Assembly (NCBI GenBank): GCA_021531775.1
Contig: JAFBIU010000016.1
Location: 1-64,000 of the forward strand
Direction: 5' to 3'
DNA length: 64,000 nt
From: Parabacteroides distasonis
GTDB lineage: Bacteria > Bacteroidota > Bacteroidia > Bacteroidales > Tannerellaceae
Of the stretch, positions 9,183 through 18,104 are shown piece by piece. The number at the start of each line of letters is the position of its first letter. Position 1 is the first letter of the stretch. Under the pieces are notes generated by a model. That model did not search any database. It was not told the origin of the DNA and saw only the letters and a program-made list of their open reading frames with translations. A program made the translations under genes and the position numbers.

Positions 9183-10777
9183 TTCTTTTGCGCTTTTTTC
9201 TTTCTGGCTAATGTTTGGATACACTCACGTCGGGGAATCAGCACGGAGACTCCCTTATACTCGATCTCTTCGCGGATGATGGCTTTCATCTCCTCGTAGT
9301 TCTTCTTCAGTGGAATCATCACCCGGATGTGGGCAGGATCGACACCAATACCGGCACAGATGGCTTCCAGGCGTCCGGTTCCGGCCGAATCTTGTCCGCC
9401 GGTCATGGCTGTCGTCTCGTTGTCCGAAATGACGATGGTCACATTGGCCTGCTCATTGACGCAATCCAGCAATCCGGTCATACCCGAATGGGTGAAGGTG
9501 GAGTCACCAATGACAGCCAGGGCAGGATAGAGCCCGGCATCTGCCGCTCCCTTCGCCATCGTAATGGAGGCACCCATGTCGATGCAGGAGTCGATGGCAC
9601 GGAAAGGAGGCAAAGCACCCAACGTATAACAACCGATGTCACTGAACACCTTGGCGGTCGGGTATTCGGCTATCACTTCGTTCAGAGCTGTGTACATATC
9701 GCGATGGCCACAACCCTGGCAGAGTGCGGGCGGACGTTGTTCGACCACTTCCGGTTTGGCAAAGTAGGTCACGACCTCCTTACCCAAGGCACGTGCCACC
9801 GCATCGGGTGTCAACTCACCATCCCGCGGCAAGGTACCGTCCAAGCGGCCATGCACCCGAAGTCCACGGGCAAGGAAACCTTTCAGCTGCTCCTCAACGA
9901 TCGGATAGCCCTCTTCGAGAACCAACAGTTCGTCGCATTCGTTGGCCAACTGCTCCACGAGCTTCTTAGGCAACGGATATTGGGTGATCTTCAAGACCGG
10001 ATGGGGGAAACCGTCCGGATAGTTTTCGGAAAGATAATTGAAAGCGATACCGGTGGTCAAGATGCCCAACGACTTGTCGGGTGCATCGAAATAGTGATTG
10101 TAACGAGAAGTTTCCGAAGCGGCCGTAAAGGTATCCTGGGCAGCCAACAAAGCCTTGTAACGCTGGCGGGCCAAGGCGGGCAACAGGATGTAGCGACGAC
10201 GTCCATCCTCCGGACAACTCATGGTGTTCTCAGGCTTCGCCGGACGAACCTCCACACCGGCACGCGAGTGGGCCATACGGGTGGTCACACGCAACAGAAT
10301 CGGATAGCCCAAGCGTTCAGAAAGTTCAAAGCCCTCATAGACCATATCGTATGCCTCCTGTTGGTTGGAGGGTTCCAGTACCGGCACCATGGCAAAGCGG
10401 CCATAGGCCCGGTTGTCCTGTTCGTTTTGTGATGAGTGCATCGAGGGGTCATCGGCCGTGACGATGATCATGCCTCCATGGATACCGCTCATGGCGGCAT
10501 TCATGAAACAGTCGGCAGCCACATTCAGTCCGACATGCTTCATACAGCACAATGCACGTTTACCTGCATAACTCATACCCAAGGCAGCCTCCATGGCTGT
10601 CTTCTCGTTCGCACTCCAGCGGCAATGCACACCACGGGCTTGAGCCACGGGAGATTGCTGGATATATTCGGTTATCTCGGTAGAGGGAGTTCCGGGATAG
10701 GCATACACGCCTGAGAGACCCGCATCAATCGCAGCCTGGGCAATTGCCTCATCCCCTAAAAAAAGATGTTTTTCCAT
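9179..10777 (-). CDS. iorA: Indolepyruvate:ferredoxin oxidoreductase, alpha subunit
   Basis: This 532-residue TPP-dependent subunit shows GDEAIAQAAIDAG and YPGTPSTEI at the N terminus. The C-terminal half holds the TPP-binding region PALCQGCGHRDMYTAL...DIGCYTLG and GDSTFTHSGMTGL. A longer frame from 10840 would run through the promoter (TATTTTTG, minus strand, 10817-10824), so the methionine at 10777 is chosen. The protein ends shortly after VLIPRREC without the two C-terminal 4Fe-4S motifs known from archaeal IorA. First gene of an operon with iorB, tlpA and the broken ferredoxin gene. Confidence 0.93.
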   Translation of the reverse strand: MEKHLFLGDEAIAQAAIDAGLSGVYAYPGTPSTEITEYIQQSPVAQARGVHCRWSANEKTAMEAALGMSYAGKRALCCMKHVGLNVAADCFMNAAMSGIHGGMIIVTADDPSMHSSQNEQDNRAYGRFAMVPVLEPSNQQEAYDMVYEGFELSERLGYPILLRVTTRMAHSRAGVEVRPAKPENTMSCPEDGRRRYILLPALARQRYKALLAAQDTFTAASETSRYNHYFDAPDKSLGILTTGIAFNYLSENYPDGFPHPVLKITQYPLPKKLVEQLANECDELLVLEEGYPIVEEQLKGFLARGLRVHGRLDGTLPRDGELTPDAVARALGKEVVTYFAKPEVVEQRPPALCQGCGHRDMYTALNEVIAEYPTAKVFSDIGCYTLGALPPFRAIDSCIDMGASITMAKGAADAGLYPALAVIGDSTFTHSGMTGLLDCVNEQANVTIVISDNETTAMTGGQDSAGTGRLEAICAGIGVDPAHIRVMIPLKKNYEEMKAIIREEIEYKGVSVLIPRRECIQTLARKKKAQKK

Positions 10778-10816
10778 GCCAGAATTAAATAATAAATGAT
10801 TCGTTGTTTTATCGAA

Positions 10817-10824
10817 CAAAAATA
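10817..10824 (-). promoter_or_regulatory. iorA operon -7 box
   Basis: TATTTTTG on the minus strand, 39 bases upstream of the chosen iorA start. It excludes the longer frame. Confidence 0.55.
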
Positions 10825-10893
10825 ACACTATTATTTCCAACTCCGGCTATGGAATCCCTATTTCTTTCATTCGATCCCCAAAATATCGGGGAT

Positions 10894-11940
10894 TTAACGG
10901 ATTTTACGTCGGTTCAGCTCGGCCCGATAGCGGTTGGCATTGCGATTGTGCTCGGCCAAGGTGCGGGCAAAATTGTGTCGGCCGGAAAAATCCTCCTTGG
11001 CACACATATATAAATAGGTATGCTGCATCGGATGCAAGACAGCCTCCAACCCTCTCCGCGAAGGGATGCGCAAGGGTCCCGGTGGCAGACCGGCATGTTT
11101 GTAGGTGTTGTAGGGCGACTCTACTTCGAGGTGGGCGGTCAGAATACGTCTCAAAGTGAAATCTCCGACGGCAAACTTGACGGTCGGGTCAGCCTGCAAG
11201 GGAATGCCTCTCTTCAACCGGTTCAGGTAGAGTCCTGCCACAATCGGATACTCATCTGCTGCGGCTGTCTCCTCCTCCACGATCGAGGCCAAGATGGCCA
11301 CTTCGGCAGGCTTCAATCCTACCTGTTCGGCCTGTGCCAACCGTTCCGTTGTCCAGAAGGCCTTGTATTCACGCATCATCCGACGCATGAACTGTTCGGC
11401 AGAAATGTTCCAATAGAGTTCGTAGGTGTCGGGAATGAAGAGGGTCGGAAGGGTCAAGGTGGTGAAACCTAAGGAATCGCAATAGGCCGAATCATTCCAG
11501 AGTTGCAAGAGTTCGTCGGCCTGGAGCATCAACTGCTCATCCAACCGGGCTGCCAGCTCCTCTTTGAGACGGATGTTGTGGAAGACAACCCGGGTGGCAA
11601 CCTGATTGCCCCGACGCAGGTTGTTCACCAGCTCCCAATTGCTCATGCCTGCCTTGACAGCATAACGACCTGTCTTCAGCTGGGTGGGACAGTTCCGCCA
11701 TTGCGCTACCCGTCTGAACCCGCTCAAATCGCGACAGGAGGCGGCTCCCAACTGCTCGCAAACCTGCTCAAAATTCTTCTGCTGATCTACATATATATAA
11801 TAGGTCTCTTGCGGGAAGAAATTGGGACGCCATGCCAGGTTGTATCCCCACAGAGCGATCCCCGCCAAAATGGCAAAGGCGGCCAAAAGACCGCCTATGA
11901 TACCTTTCTGTTTTGTTGTGATTCGTCGATGCTGTTTCAT
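10894..11940 (-). CDS. mltG: Endolytic murein transglycosylase MltG
   Basis: A 348-residue single-pass membrane protein (helix about residues 12-34) of the YceG family. It cleaves nascent glycan strands and so sets peptidoglycan strand length. The catalytic region is ILASIVEEETA, containing the essential glutamate, followed by VAGLYLNRLKRGIPLQADPTV and the YNTYKHAGLPPGP motif. The start at 11940 overlaps the glmM stop as ATGA. It is third in the DUF4827-glmM-mltG operon, which fits joint control of wall precursor supply and strand processing. Confidence 0.93.
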   Translation of the reverse strand: MKQHRRITTKQKGIIGGLLAAFAILAGIALWGYNLAWRPNFFPQETYYIYVDQQKNFEQVCEQLGAASCRDLSGFRRVAQWRNCPTQLKTGRYAVKAGMSNWELVNNLRRGNQVATRVVFHNIRLKEELAARLDEQLMLQADELLQLWNDSAYCDSLGFTTLTLPTLFIPDTYELYWNISAEQFMRRMMREYKAFWTTERLAQAEQVGLKPAEVAILASIVEEETAAADEYPIVAGLYLNRLKRGIPLQADPTVKFAVGDFTLRRILTAHLEVESPYNTYKHAGLPPGPLRIPSRRGLEAVLHPMQHTYLYMCAKEDFSGRHNFARTLAEHNRNANRYRAELNRRKIR

Positions 11941-13325
11941 TGACACATTTCATGAATGATACGGATCAACTCACCACCCAACTCTTCGGCCTCCTGCATG
12001 GTGTGCGCCTCCGAATAGATACGGATGATCGGTTCGGTATTGCTCTTGCGCAGGTGAACCCACTTATCGGGAAAGTCGATCTTCACACCGTCGATGTCCG
12101 TGATGTCGTATTGGGCAAACTGCTCCTTCACCCGATTCAGGATGGCATCCACATCGATGTCCGGTGTCAACTGCACCTTCTGCTTCGAGATGAAGTAGGG
12201 AGGATAGGATGCACGCAACTCACTGGTCTTGATCTGTTTCTTAGCCAGGTGTGTCAGGAAGAGCGCAATACCTACCAATGCGTCACGACCGTAATGGCTG
12301 GCCGGATAGATCACACCACCATTACCTTCACCACCGATCACAGCATTAGTTGCTTTCATCTTGGCTACTACATTGACTTCACCTACGGCTGCTGCATTGT
12401 ATTCGCAACCATGGGCACGGGTCACGTCACGCAAAGCACGGCTGGAGCTCAAGTTGCTGACCGTATTGCCCGGTGTGTGTGACAAGACATAGTCGCTCAC
12501 GGCTACCAAGGTGTATTCTTCACCAAACATCTCTCCGTTCTCGCACACGATGGCCAGACGGTCCACGTCTGGATCGACTACAAAGCCGACATCGGCCTTG
12601 GCAGAGGTCATCAAGGATGCAATCTCCGTCAGGTTCTCAGGCAGCGGCTCCGGATTGTGGGCAAAATTGCCGTGAGGTGCACAATGCAATTTGAAGATCT
12701 CCTGTACACCCAAAGCGTGCAACAATTCGGGAATGACAATGCCACCTACCGAGTTGACACAATCGACCGCCACACGGAATTTGGCAGCACGGATCGCCTC
12801 CACATCCACCAAGTCCAGCTTGAGCACACTCTCGATATGTTTCTGCATGTAGGTTGTATCAACCTTTACATGACCCAGATGATCCACATCCGCAAAAACA
12901 AACTCTTCGGCTGCAGCAATGCGCAACACTTCGGCACCTTCGGCCGCATTCAAGAACTCACCACGTTCGTTGAGCAGCTTCAAGGCGTTCCACTGTTTCG
13001 GATTATGGCTGGCAGTCAAAATAATACCACCACAGGCTCCCTCCATGGCAACAGCCAGTTCCGTCGTCGGAGTCGTAGCCAGGTCAATGTCCACCACATC
13101 CAAGCCCATACCGGTCAATGTGCCCAGTACAACCTGTTTTACCATGGGGCCAGAAATACGGGCATCGCGTCCGACCACAATCTTGTTCGAAGTCACTTTT
13201 GTGTTTTTCTGGATGAAGGTAGCATAAGCTGCCACAAACTTCACAATCGCTAACGGATTCAGTCCGTCTTCCGGATCGCCTCCTATCGTACCGCGGATGC
13301 CGGAAATAGATTTGATCAATGTCAT
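11937..13325 (-). CDS. glmM: Phosphoglucosamine mutase (alpha-phosphohexomutase family)
   Basis: A 462-residue enzyme with all four signatures of the family: the phosphoserine loop TASHNPK (S106), the metal loop DPDVDRLA, the sugar-binding loop GGEGNGG, and the phosphate-binding loop RKSNTEPIIRIY. It should convert glucosamine-6-phosphate to glucosamine-1-phosphate for UDP-GlcNAc, used in peptidoglycan and lipid A. Specificity for glucosamine is favoured by pairing with mltG, but a phosphomannomutase role cannot be ruled out from motifs alone. It overlaps genes on both sides by four bases. Confidence 0.9.
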   Translation of the reverse strand: MTLIKSISGIRGTIGGDPEDGLNPLAIVKFVAAYATFIQKNTKVTSNKIVVGRDARISGPMVKQVVLGTLTGMGLDVVDIDLATTPTTELAVAMEGACGGIILTASHNPKQWNALKLLNERGEFLNAAEGAEVLRIAAAEEFVFADVDHLGHVKVDTTYMQKHIESVLKLDLVDVEAIRAAKFRVAVDCVNSVGGIVIPELLHALGVQEIFKLHCAPHGNFAHNPEPLPENLTEIASLMTSAKADVGFVVDPDVDRLAIVCENGEMFGEEYTLVAVSDYVLSHTPGNTVSNLSSSRALRDVTRAHGCEYNAAAVGEVNVVAKMKATNAVIGGEGNGGVIYPASHYGRDALVGIALFLTHLAKKQIKTSELRASYPPYFISKQKVQLTPDIDVDAILNRVKEQFAQYDITDIDGVKIDFPDKWVHLRKSNTEPIIRIYSEAHTMQEAEELGGELIRIIHEMCQ

Positions 13326-13918
13326 AAATTATCCTCAAATTTGTATTGCAGAATCTCATAATAAGCCGGCTCATAGCTCGACTGGTCGCTCGAAAGCCCC
13401 CGTTTGAAGGGCACGATCAGTTTCACTTTAGCCCGGTCTCCTACATAGAGCAATGGGGTTTGAATCCCCTCGCTGGTGTAGGTACCTCCGTAATAATAAT
13501 CCCCAAACGTCATGGTGTAGGGATCGGTTCCATTGCTGTTCGGACCATAATTGATCGAACGACCGTCGCTATGCGCATATACGGCATAGGGCGAATACTG
13601 GTAAACATAAGCTGAATCCTTCGGATATGAGACAATGCAACGATAAATGATCTTCGTCTCACCCGATACAGCCCGTTCAGCTGTTCCTCTATCGATAATG
13701 TTCAGATAGACACCATTTTCCAATTTGACGAATTGGTTTTCCTTAAAGACCGTATCAGCCGGAAAATCTTTCAGGATTTCAAAACCCTTCTCATCGATCA
13801 ACCGCTCAATCACGTCTTTCTCCTCATTCAAGTAGTCTGTGTAGGACTTTGTTTTACTGCACGAGGCTGCCCAAAGAGCAGCACACACCAACAACACGAT
13901 CGCAAAACCTTTTTTCAT
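13322..13918 (-). CDS. DUF4827-type lipoprotein
   Basis: A 198-residue lipoprotein with a lipobox at ALWAASC (Cys20). The mature protein resembles the Bacteroidetes DUF4827 family, thought from general form to be FKBP-like (GVYLNIIDRG, IIYRCIVSYP, TPLLYVGDRAKVKLIVPFKRG). Function is unknown; a periplasmic folding role would be a guess. It is the first gene of the operon, ending with an ATGA overlap into glmM, with TATTTTTG (minus strand, 13946-13953) as the likely -7 box. Confidence 0.8.
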   Translation of the reverse strand: MKKGFAIVLLVCAALWAASCSKTKSYTDYLNEEKDVIERLIDEKGFEILKDFPADTVFKENQFVKLENGVYLNIIDRGTAERAVSGETKIIYRCIVSYPKDSAYVYQYSPYAVYAHSDGRSINYGPNSNGTDPYTMTFGDYYYGGTYTSEGIQTPLLYVGDRAKVKLIVPFKRGLSSDQSSYEPAYYEILQYKFEDNL

Positions 13919-13945
13919 CTATTACTCATTTAACTAATTGAACGG

Positions 13946-13953
13946 CAAAAATA
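13946..13953 (-). promoter_or_regulatory. -7 box of the DUF4827-glmM-mltG operon
   Basis: TATTTTTG on the minus strand, about 28 bases upstream of the DUF4827 start. Confidence 0.5.
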
Positions 13954-13986
13954 GAGAATCTCCTCCATTTATCGACTATGTTTTAG

Positions 13987-15051
13987 CTACTTTCTTTCCG
14001 GATTTACAACATTTACCGGTTTTTCCGGATTCTTCGGATCAAATTCGGCCAGTCCCTTTTCGAACAGGGCAACAGCCTCTTCCAACGTACCTACAAATTC
14101 GCCACCGGAGGCATTCTTATGGCCGCCTCCCTGAAAATAGGTCGAGGCAAACCGGTTGCAGGGGAAATCGCCTACCGAACGCAACGAGACACGGATATCC
14201 TCCGGACTCTCCCGGATGAAGGCTGAAAACTGCACGTGCCCGATGCTGAGCGGCAGGTTGACGAACCCTTCCGTATCGCCCGTCTTGTAGTTAAAACTCT
14301 TCATCTCCTTTTGGGTCAAGGTGATGAGGGCGGCATGCTTCTCGGGATAGACCTTCATCTTCTCGTAGAGCACATAGCCCATCATGCGCATACGCGATTC
14401 TGTGGTGGTCTGATTGACCTGCCGGTAGATCCAATCCTTGTCAATACCCTTCTTGATGAGCTCACTGATGATGGTGTAGATTTCCGGTTTGTTGGAATTG
14501 TAGGTAAACCCGCCTGTGTCGGTCATCATACCGGTATAGAGGCAGGTGGCTGCCTTCCGATCGACCAGTTCAAACCGTCCCAACCGGCAGATCACCCGGA
14601 AGACCAACTCACAGGTCGAAGAGATCTGAGGCTCCGAAATGATCACCTTACAGAAATCGGCCGGATCGAGATGGTGGTCGATCAAGATACGTCGGGTCTC
14701 AGCCTCCATCACGACAGGTGCCAACTTACCCATCCGCTTCGGTTCGTTCAAGTCCAGACAGAAGAGCACGTCAGCCTCCTGGATCAGTTTCCGTGCCTTT
14801 TCAGGACAACGATCAAACACCACAATGTCCGATGCTCCGGGCATCCATTGATAGAACGCGGGAAAATCATTGGGTACGACAACCGACACCTGCTCTTTTT
14901 CGCTGGCCATCAGGAAATGGTAAAGTCCCAACGACGAACCGATGGCATCGCCGTCCGGCGACATGTGGGAAACAATCACAAAACGTTGCCCCTTGTCCAG
15001 GTATTTCTTCAGTTGCTGAATCAGCTCTTCCTGTATCACTTTTGTCAACAT
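13987..15051 (-). CDS. nrnA: DHH/DHHA1 phosphoesterase (NrnA-like oligoribonuclease / pAp phosphatase)
   Basis: The 354-residue protein has the metal-binding SHMSPDGDAIGSSLG, a conserved aspartate in FCLDLNEP, the DHH motif in IDHHLDPADF, and the C-terminal DHHA1 motif GGGHKNASGG. That set matches NrnA-type enzymes, which degrade nanoRNAs and dephosphorylate pAp; some relatives cleave cyclic-dinucleotide products such as pApA. Transcribed alone, with TACCTTTG (minus strand, 15126-15133) as the likely -7 box. Confidence 0.9.
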   Translation of the reverse strand: MLTKVIQEELIQQLKKYLDKGQRFVIVSHMSPDGDAIGSSLGLYHFLMASEKEQVSVVVPNDFPAFYQWMPGASDIVVFDRCPEKARKLIQEADVLFCLDLNEPKRMGKLAPVVMEAETRRILIDHHLDPADFCKVIISEPQISSTCELVFRVICRLGRFELVDRKAATCLYTGMMTDTGGFTYNSNKPEIYTIISELIKKGIDKDWIYRQVNQTTTESRMRMMGYVLYEKMKVYPEKHAALITLTQKEMKSFNYKTGDTEGFVNLPLSIGHVQFSAFIRESPEDIRVSLRSVGDFPCNRFASTYFQGGGHKNASGGEFVGTLEEAVALFEKGLAEFDPKNPEKPVNVVNPERK

Positions 15052-15125
15052 AAGCAGCCTATTTTTCTACTTCTATATACATTAATTAAATTAATTGCAA
15101 ATCTTTTTATTCACGCTTTAGATGC

Positions 15126-15133
15126 CAAAGGTA
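15126..15133 (-). promoter_or_regulatory. nrnA -7 box
   Basis: TACCTTTG on the minus strand, 75 bases upstream of the nrnA ATG. It is divergent from the promoter at 15184-15213. Confidence 0.5.
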
Positions 15134-15183
15134 AGAACATTTCCCGGCCTCACCAAAATTATTGTCGGGGAAGTTTGAAATCA

Positions 15184-15213
15184 TTGCCGGAATCGAGATT
15201 CTTGCTACATTTG
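15184..15213 (+). promoter_or_regulatory. Promoter giving a nearly leaderless transcript
   Basis: TTG (15184-15186), a spacer of exactly 19 bases, then TACATTTG (15206-15213), a perfect Bacteroidetes promoter. The ATG of the following gene begins only five bases after the box, so the 5' leader would be absent or a few bases long. Confidence 0.75.
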
Positions 15214-15218
15214 CCCCC

Positions 15219-15632
15219 ATGAAACAAACAGGTGATCTATTCCGAAAGTTGCAATTGGCATTGGCCTACTTCATTGCAACCGGTGCCGGGGTCGGCTGCC
15301 TCATGATGTGGCAGGATCCTACCGGTGTGCGCTATGGCATGGATGTTCTGCTCGCCCAATTGCGGGAGGCCTTCCCTTTTGCAGCCAGCCTCTTCACGGA
15401 TCTGTACCCTTCAGCCGTTGCCCTCCTGCTGGTGAACGGTCTGCCCAATCTCCTCTCCATCTACCTCCTCCACCGTCATCACTCCGGAGCTAGCGGCAGC
15501 ACACTTACCTGCGGACTTTTGCTGCTCGGCTGGATACTGGTCGAGTTTTATGCCTGGGGGTTCAACGGCATGTCAGTGGCCTTTGCCCTCCTTGCCGGTT
15601 TCCAAATTGCCCTGAGCGCGAAAATCAGATGA
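15219..15632 (+). CDS. Small integral membrane protein, unknown function
   Basis: A 137-residue, strongly hydrophobic protein with about four membrane helices (residues ~10-30, 57-80, 92-110, 115-133). The longer frame from 15162 would place the promoter inside the coding region, so the methionine just after the -7 box is used. I do not recognise the family. The gene is unlinked by strand to nrnA and lies 76 bases before purM, which has its own -7 box. Confidence 0.7.
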   Translation: MKQTGDLFRKLQLALAYFIATGAGVGCLMMWQDPTGVRYGMDVLLAQLREAFPFAASLFTDLYPSAVALLLVNGLPNLLSIYLLHRHHSGASGSTLTCGLLLLGWILVEFYAWGFNGMSVAFALLAGFQIALSAKIR

Positions 15633-15681
15633 GAATGCACAAATCTATCCCTCTGTGCCGGATATACACGGGAAAACTCTT

Positions 15682-15689
15682 ATCTTTGC
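15682..15689 (+). promoter_or_regulatory. purM -7 box
   Basis: TATCTTTG, 19 bases before the purM ATG. Confidence 0.5.
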
Positions 15690-15708
15690 GGCAAAATAAG
15701 TAAGCATC

Positions 15709-16875
15709 ATGAGTGACCAACGTTATAATCTGCGCGGCGTGTCCGCCTCAAAAGAAGATGTTCACAACGCTATCAAGAACATCGACAAAGGAATATTCCC
15801 GAATGCATTCTGCAAGATTATCCCCGATATTTTGGGAGGTGATCCGGATTATTGTAACATCATGCATGCCGACGGCGCCGGTACGAAATCGTCGTTAGCC
15901 TACATGTATTGGAAAGAGACAGGCGACCTGTCTGTCTGGAAAGGCATTGCACAAGATGCCCTGATCATGAATATCGACGACCTGCTCTGTGTCGGAGCAG
16001 TAGATAATATTTTGGTTTCCTCAACCATCGGACGTAACAAATTGCTGATTCCCGGCGAGGTGATTTCGGCCATCATCAACGGTACAGACGAACTGTTGGC
16101 GGAATTGCGCGACATGGGTGTCGGTTGCTATGCGACAGGTGGCGAGACAGCCGATGTAGGCGACTTGGTTCGTACCATCATCGTTGACAGTACGGTAACC
16201 TGCCGTATGAAACGGGCAGACGTCATCGACAACAAGAACATTCAAGGGGGTGACGTGATTGTCGGTCTGGCTTCGTTCGGACAGGCCACCTACGAGAAGT
16301 CTTACAACGGTGGTACAGGCAGCAACGGACTGACTTCAGCCCGTCACGATGTATTTGCCAAATATTTGGCACAGAAATATCCGGAAAGTTATGATGCAGC
16401 CGTTCCCGATGAACTGGTCTATTCAGGTGGATTGAAGCTGACCGACGAGATTGCCGGTCTGGGCATTGATGCAGGCAAACTGGTGCTCTCTCCGACCCGT
16501 ACGTATGCGCCGGTAATCAAGGTGTTGCTGGACAAGTTGCGTGGTCAGATCCACGGTATGGTCCACTGTTCGGGTGGTGCACAGACCAAGGTGATGCACT
16601 TCGTACACAACAAGCGCGTGATCAAAGACAATCTCTTCCCAGTTCCTCCCCTCTTCCGCATCATTCAGGAGCAGAGCGGCACGGACTGGAGTGAAATGTA
16701 TAAGGTGTTCAACATGGGTCACCGGATGGAGATCTACATCGCTCCGGAACATGCCGAAGAGGTCATGGCCATCTCGAAGAGCTTTGGTATCGATGCCCGC
16801 ATCGTTGGTCGTGTGGAAGAGGCTGAACAGAACGAACTGATCATCGAAAGCGAAAAGGGACGGTTTACTTATTAA
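15709..16875 (+). CDS. purM: Phosphoribosylformylglycinamidine cyclo-ligase (AIR synthetase)
   Basis: A 388-residue member of the PurM superfamily, which closes the imidazole ring in purine synthesis (FGAM + ATP to AIR). It has the conserved HADGAGTKS near residue 53, NIDDLLCVGA, GGETADVGD, and the nucleotide-region GMVHCSGGAQTKV. It is somewhat longer and more divergent than enterobacterial PurM, in line with Bacteroidetes forms. It starts a cluster with a micro-ORF and prfA. Confidence 0.9.
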   Translation: MSDQRYNLRGVSASKEDVHNAIKNIDKGIFPNAFCKIIPDILGGDPDYCNIMHADGAGTKSSLAYMYWKETGDLSVWKGIAQDALIMNIDDLLCVGAVDNILVSSTIGRNKLLIPGEVISAIINGTDELLAELRDMGVGCYATGGETADVGDLVRTIIVDSTVTCRMKRADVIDNKNIQGGDVIVGLASFGQATYEKSYNGGTGSNGLTSARHDVFAKYLAQKYPESYDAAVPDELVYSGGLKLTDEIAGLGIDAGKLVLSPTRTYAPVIKVLLDKLRGQIHGMVHCSGGAQTKVMHFVHNKRVIKDNLFPVPPLFRIIQEQSGTDWSEMYKVFNMGHRMEIYIAPEHAEEVMAISKSFGIDARIVGRVEEAEQNELIIESEKGRFTY

Positions 16876-16879
16876 AACG

Positions 16880-16966
16880 ATGGATCTGTTTATCATTCTC
16901 GCCCTGGCGGTGTGCGTTATCGCTTGGCGACAACATTATCAACAAACAAAAAGGCATAAGAAATAA
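16880..16966 (+). CDS. 28-residue single-helix membrane micro-protein between purM and prfA
   Basis: ATG at 16880, stop TAA at 16964-16966, followed directly by the prfA ATG at 16967. The peptide begins MDLFIILALAVCVIAW, one membrane helix, and ends in a basic, hydrophilic tail (about residues 17-28, ending KRHKK). Spacing to purM is four bases and to prfA zero, so it is fitted into the operon and may couple prfA translation. Function unknown; it could be just a translated coupling leader. Confidence 0.55.
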   Translation: MDLFIILALAVCVIAWRQHYQQTKRHKK

Positions 16967-18076
16967 ATGGCAGAAAACAGTCTATTGCAGCGGTTGGACG
17001 GCTTGGTGAGCCGTTTCGAAGAGGTCGGTACACTGATCACCGACCCGGCAGTCATTGCCGATATGAAACGGTTTGTCAAGTTGAATAAGGAGTATCGTGA
17101 CCTGGAGAAGATCGTTGCGTCGCGTGCACAATACGTACAGACACTCAACGGGATTGCCGAAGCGCGCGAACTGCTGGAACAGGAGTCTGATCCCGAAATG
17201 CGTGAAATGGCCAAGGAGGAGCTGGAGGCTTGTAGCAGCCGACTGCCCGAACTGGAAGAGGAGATCAAACTACTGCTGGTGCCGGCCGATCCGCAAGATG
17301 ACAAGAATGCCATCGTGGAGATTCGCGGTGGTACGGGTGGTGACGAGGCAGCCCTGTTTGCAGGCGACCTCTACCGGATGTATGTCAAGTATTGCGAAGC
17401 GAAGGGATGGAAAGTGGCCGTATCGAGCTTCAGCGAAGGGGCAGCAGGTGGTTTCAAGGAGATCATCTTCACGGTCAGTGGCGAGAAGGCCTACGGTATC
17501 TTGAAATATGAATCGGGTGTGCATCGGGTACAACGGGTACCGGCCACAGAGACACAGGGACGTGTCCACACCTCAGCAGCTACGGTAGCCGTCTTGCCGG
17601 AAGCAGACGAGTTCGATGTGGAGATCAACGAAGGTGAAATCAAATGGGATACCTTCCGTTCGGGTGGAGCCGGTGGACAGAATGTCAACAAGGTCGAGTC
17701 GGGGGTACGCTTGCGCTACATCTGGAAGAATCCGAATACGGGTGTGAGCGAAGAGATCCTGATCGAATGTACGGAGACGCGCGACCAGCCCAAGAACAAG
17801 GAGCGGGCCTTGACACGTTTGCGTTCGTTCATCTACGACAAGGAACATCAGAAGTATCTCGACGAGATTGCAAGCAAGCGTAAGACCATGGTTTCGACGG
17901 GCGACCGTTCGGCCAAGATCCGCACCTACAACTATCCGCAGGGACGCATCACGGACCATCGCATCAACTATACGATCTATAACCTCTCCGCTTTCATGGA
18001 CGGCGACATTCAGGATTGCATCGACCACCTGATCATTGCCGAAAATGCAGAACGGCTGAAAGAATCAGAATTGTAA
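16967..18076 (+). CDS. prfA: Peptide chain release factor 1
   Basis: A 369-residue class I release factor that reads UAA/UAG. Domain 3 carries [15 protein letters not shown] with the GGQ tripeptide that triggers peptidyl-tRNA hydrolysis. The preceding [23 protein letters not shown] and following [15 protein letters not shown] are typical of RF1. Its start codon touches the stop of the micro-ORF upstream; pyrF follows 28 bases after its stop. Confidence 0.96.
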   Translation: MAENSLLQRLDGLVSRFEEVGTLITDPAVIADMKRFVKLNKEYRDLEKIVASRAQYVQTLNGIAEARELLEQESDPEMREMAKEELEACSSRLPELEEEIKLLLVPADPQDDKNAIVEIRGGTGGDEAALFAGDLYRMYVKYCEAKGWKVAVSSFSEGAAGGFKEIIFTVSGEKAYGILKYESGVHRVQRVPATETQGRVHTSAATVAVLPEADEFDVEINEGEIKWDTFRSGGAGGQNVNKVESGVRLRYIWKNPNTGVSEEILIECTETRDQPKNKERALTRLRSFIYDKEHQKYLDEIASKRKTMVSTGDRSAKIRTYNYPQGRITDHRINYTIYNLSAFMDGDIQDCIDHLIIAENAERLKESEL

Positions 18077-18104
18077 ACATCATATCTATAAACAGAAAAA
18101 CAAC

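Noticed and set aside
9215-10432. 405-codon frame on the plus strand across iorA
   Set aside because: Antisense shadow of a clearly conserved gene; low-complexity His/Asp/Gly content.
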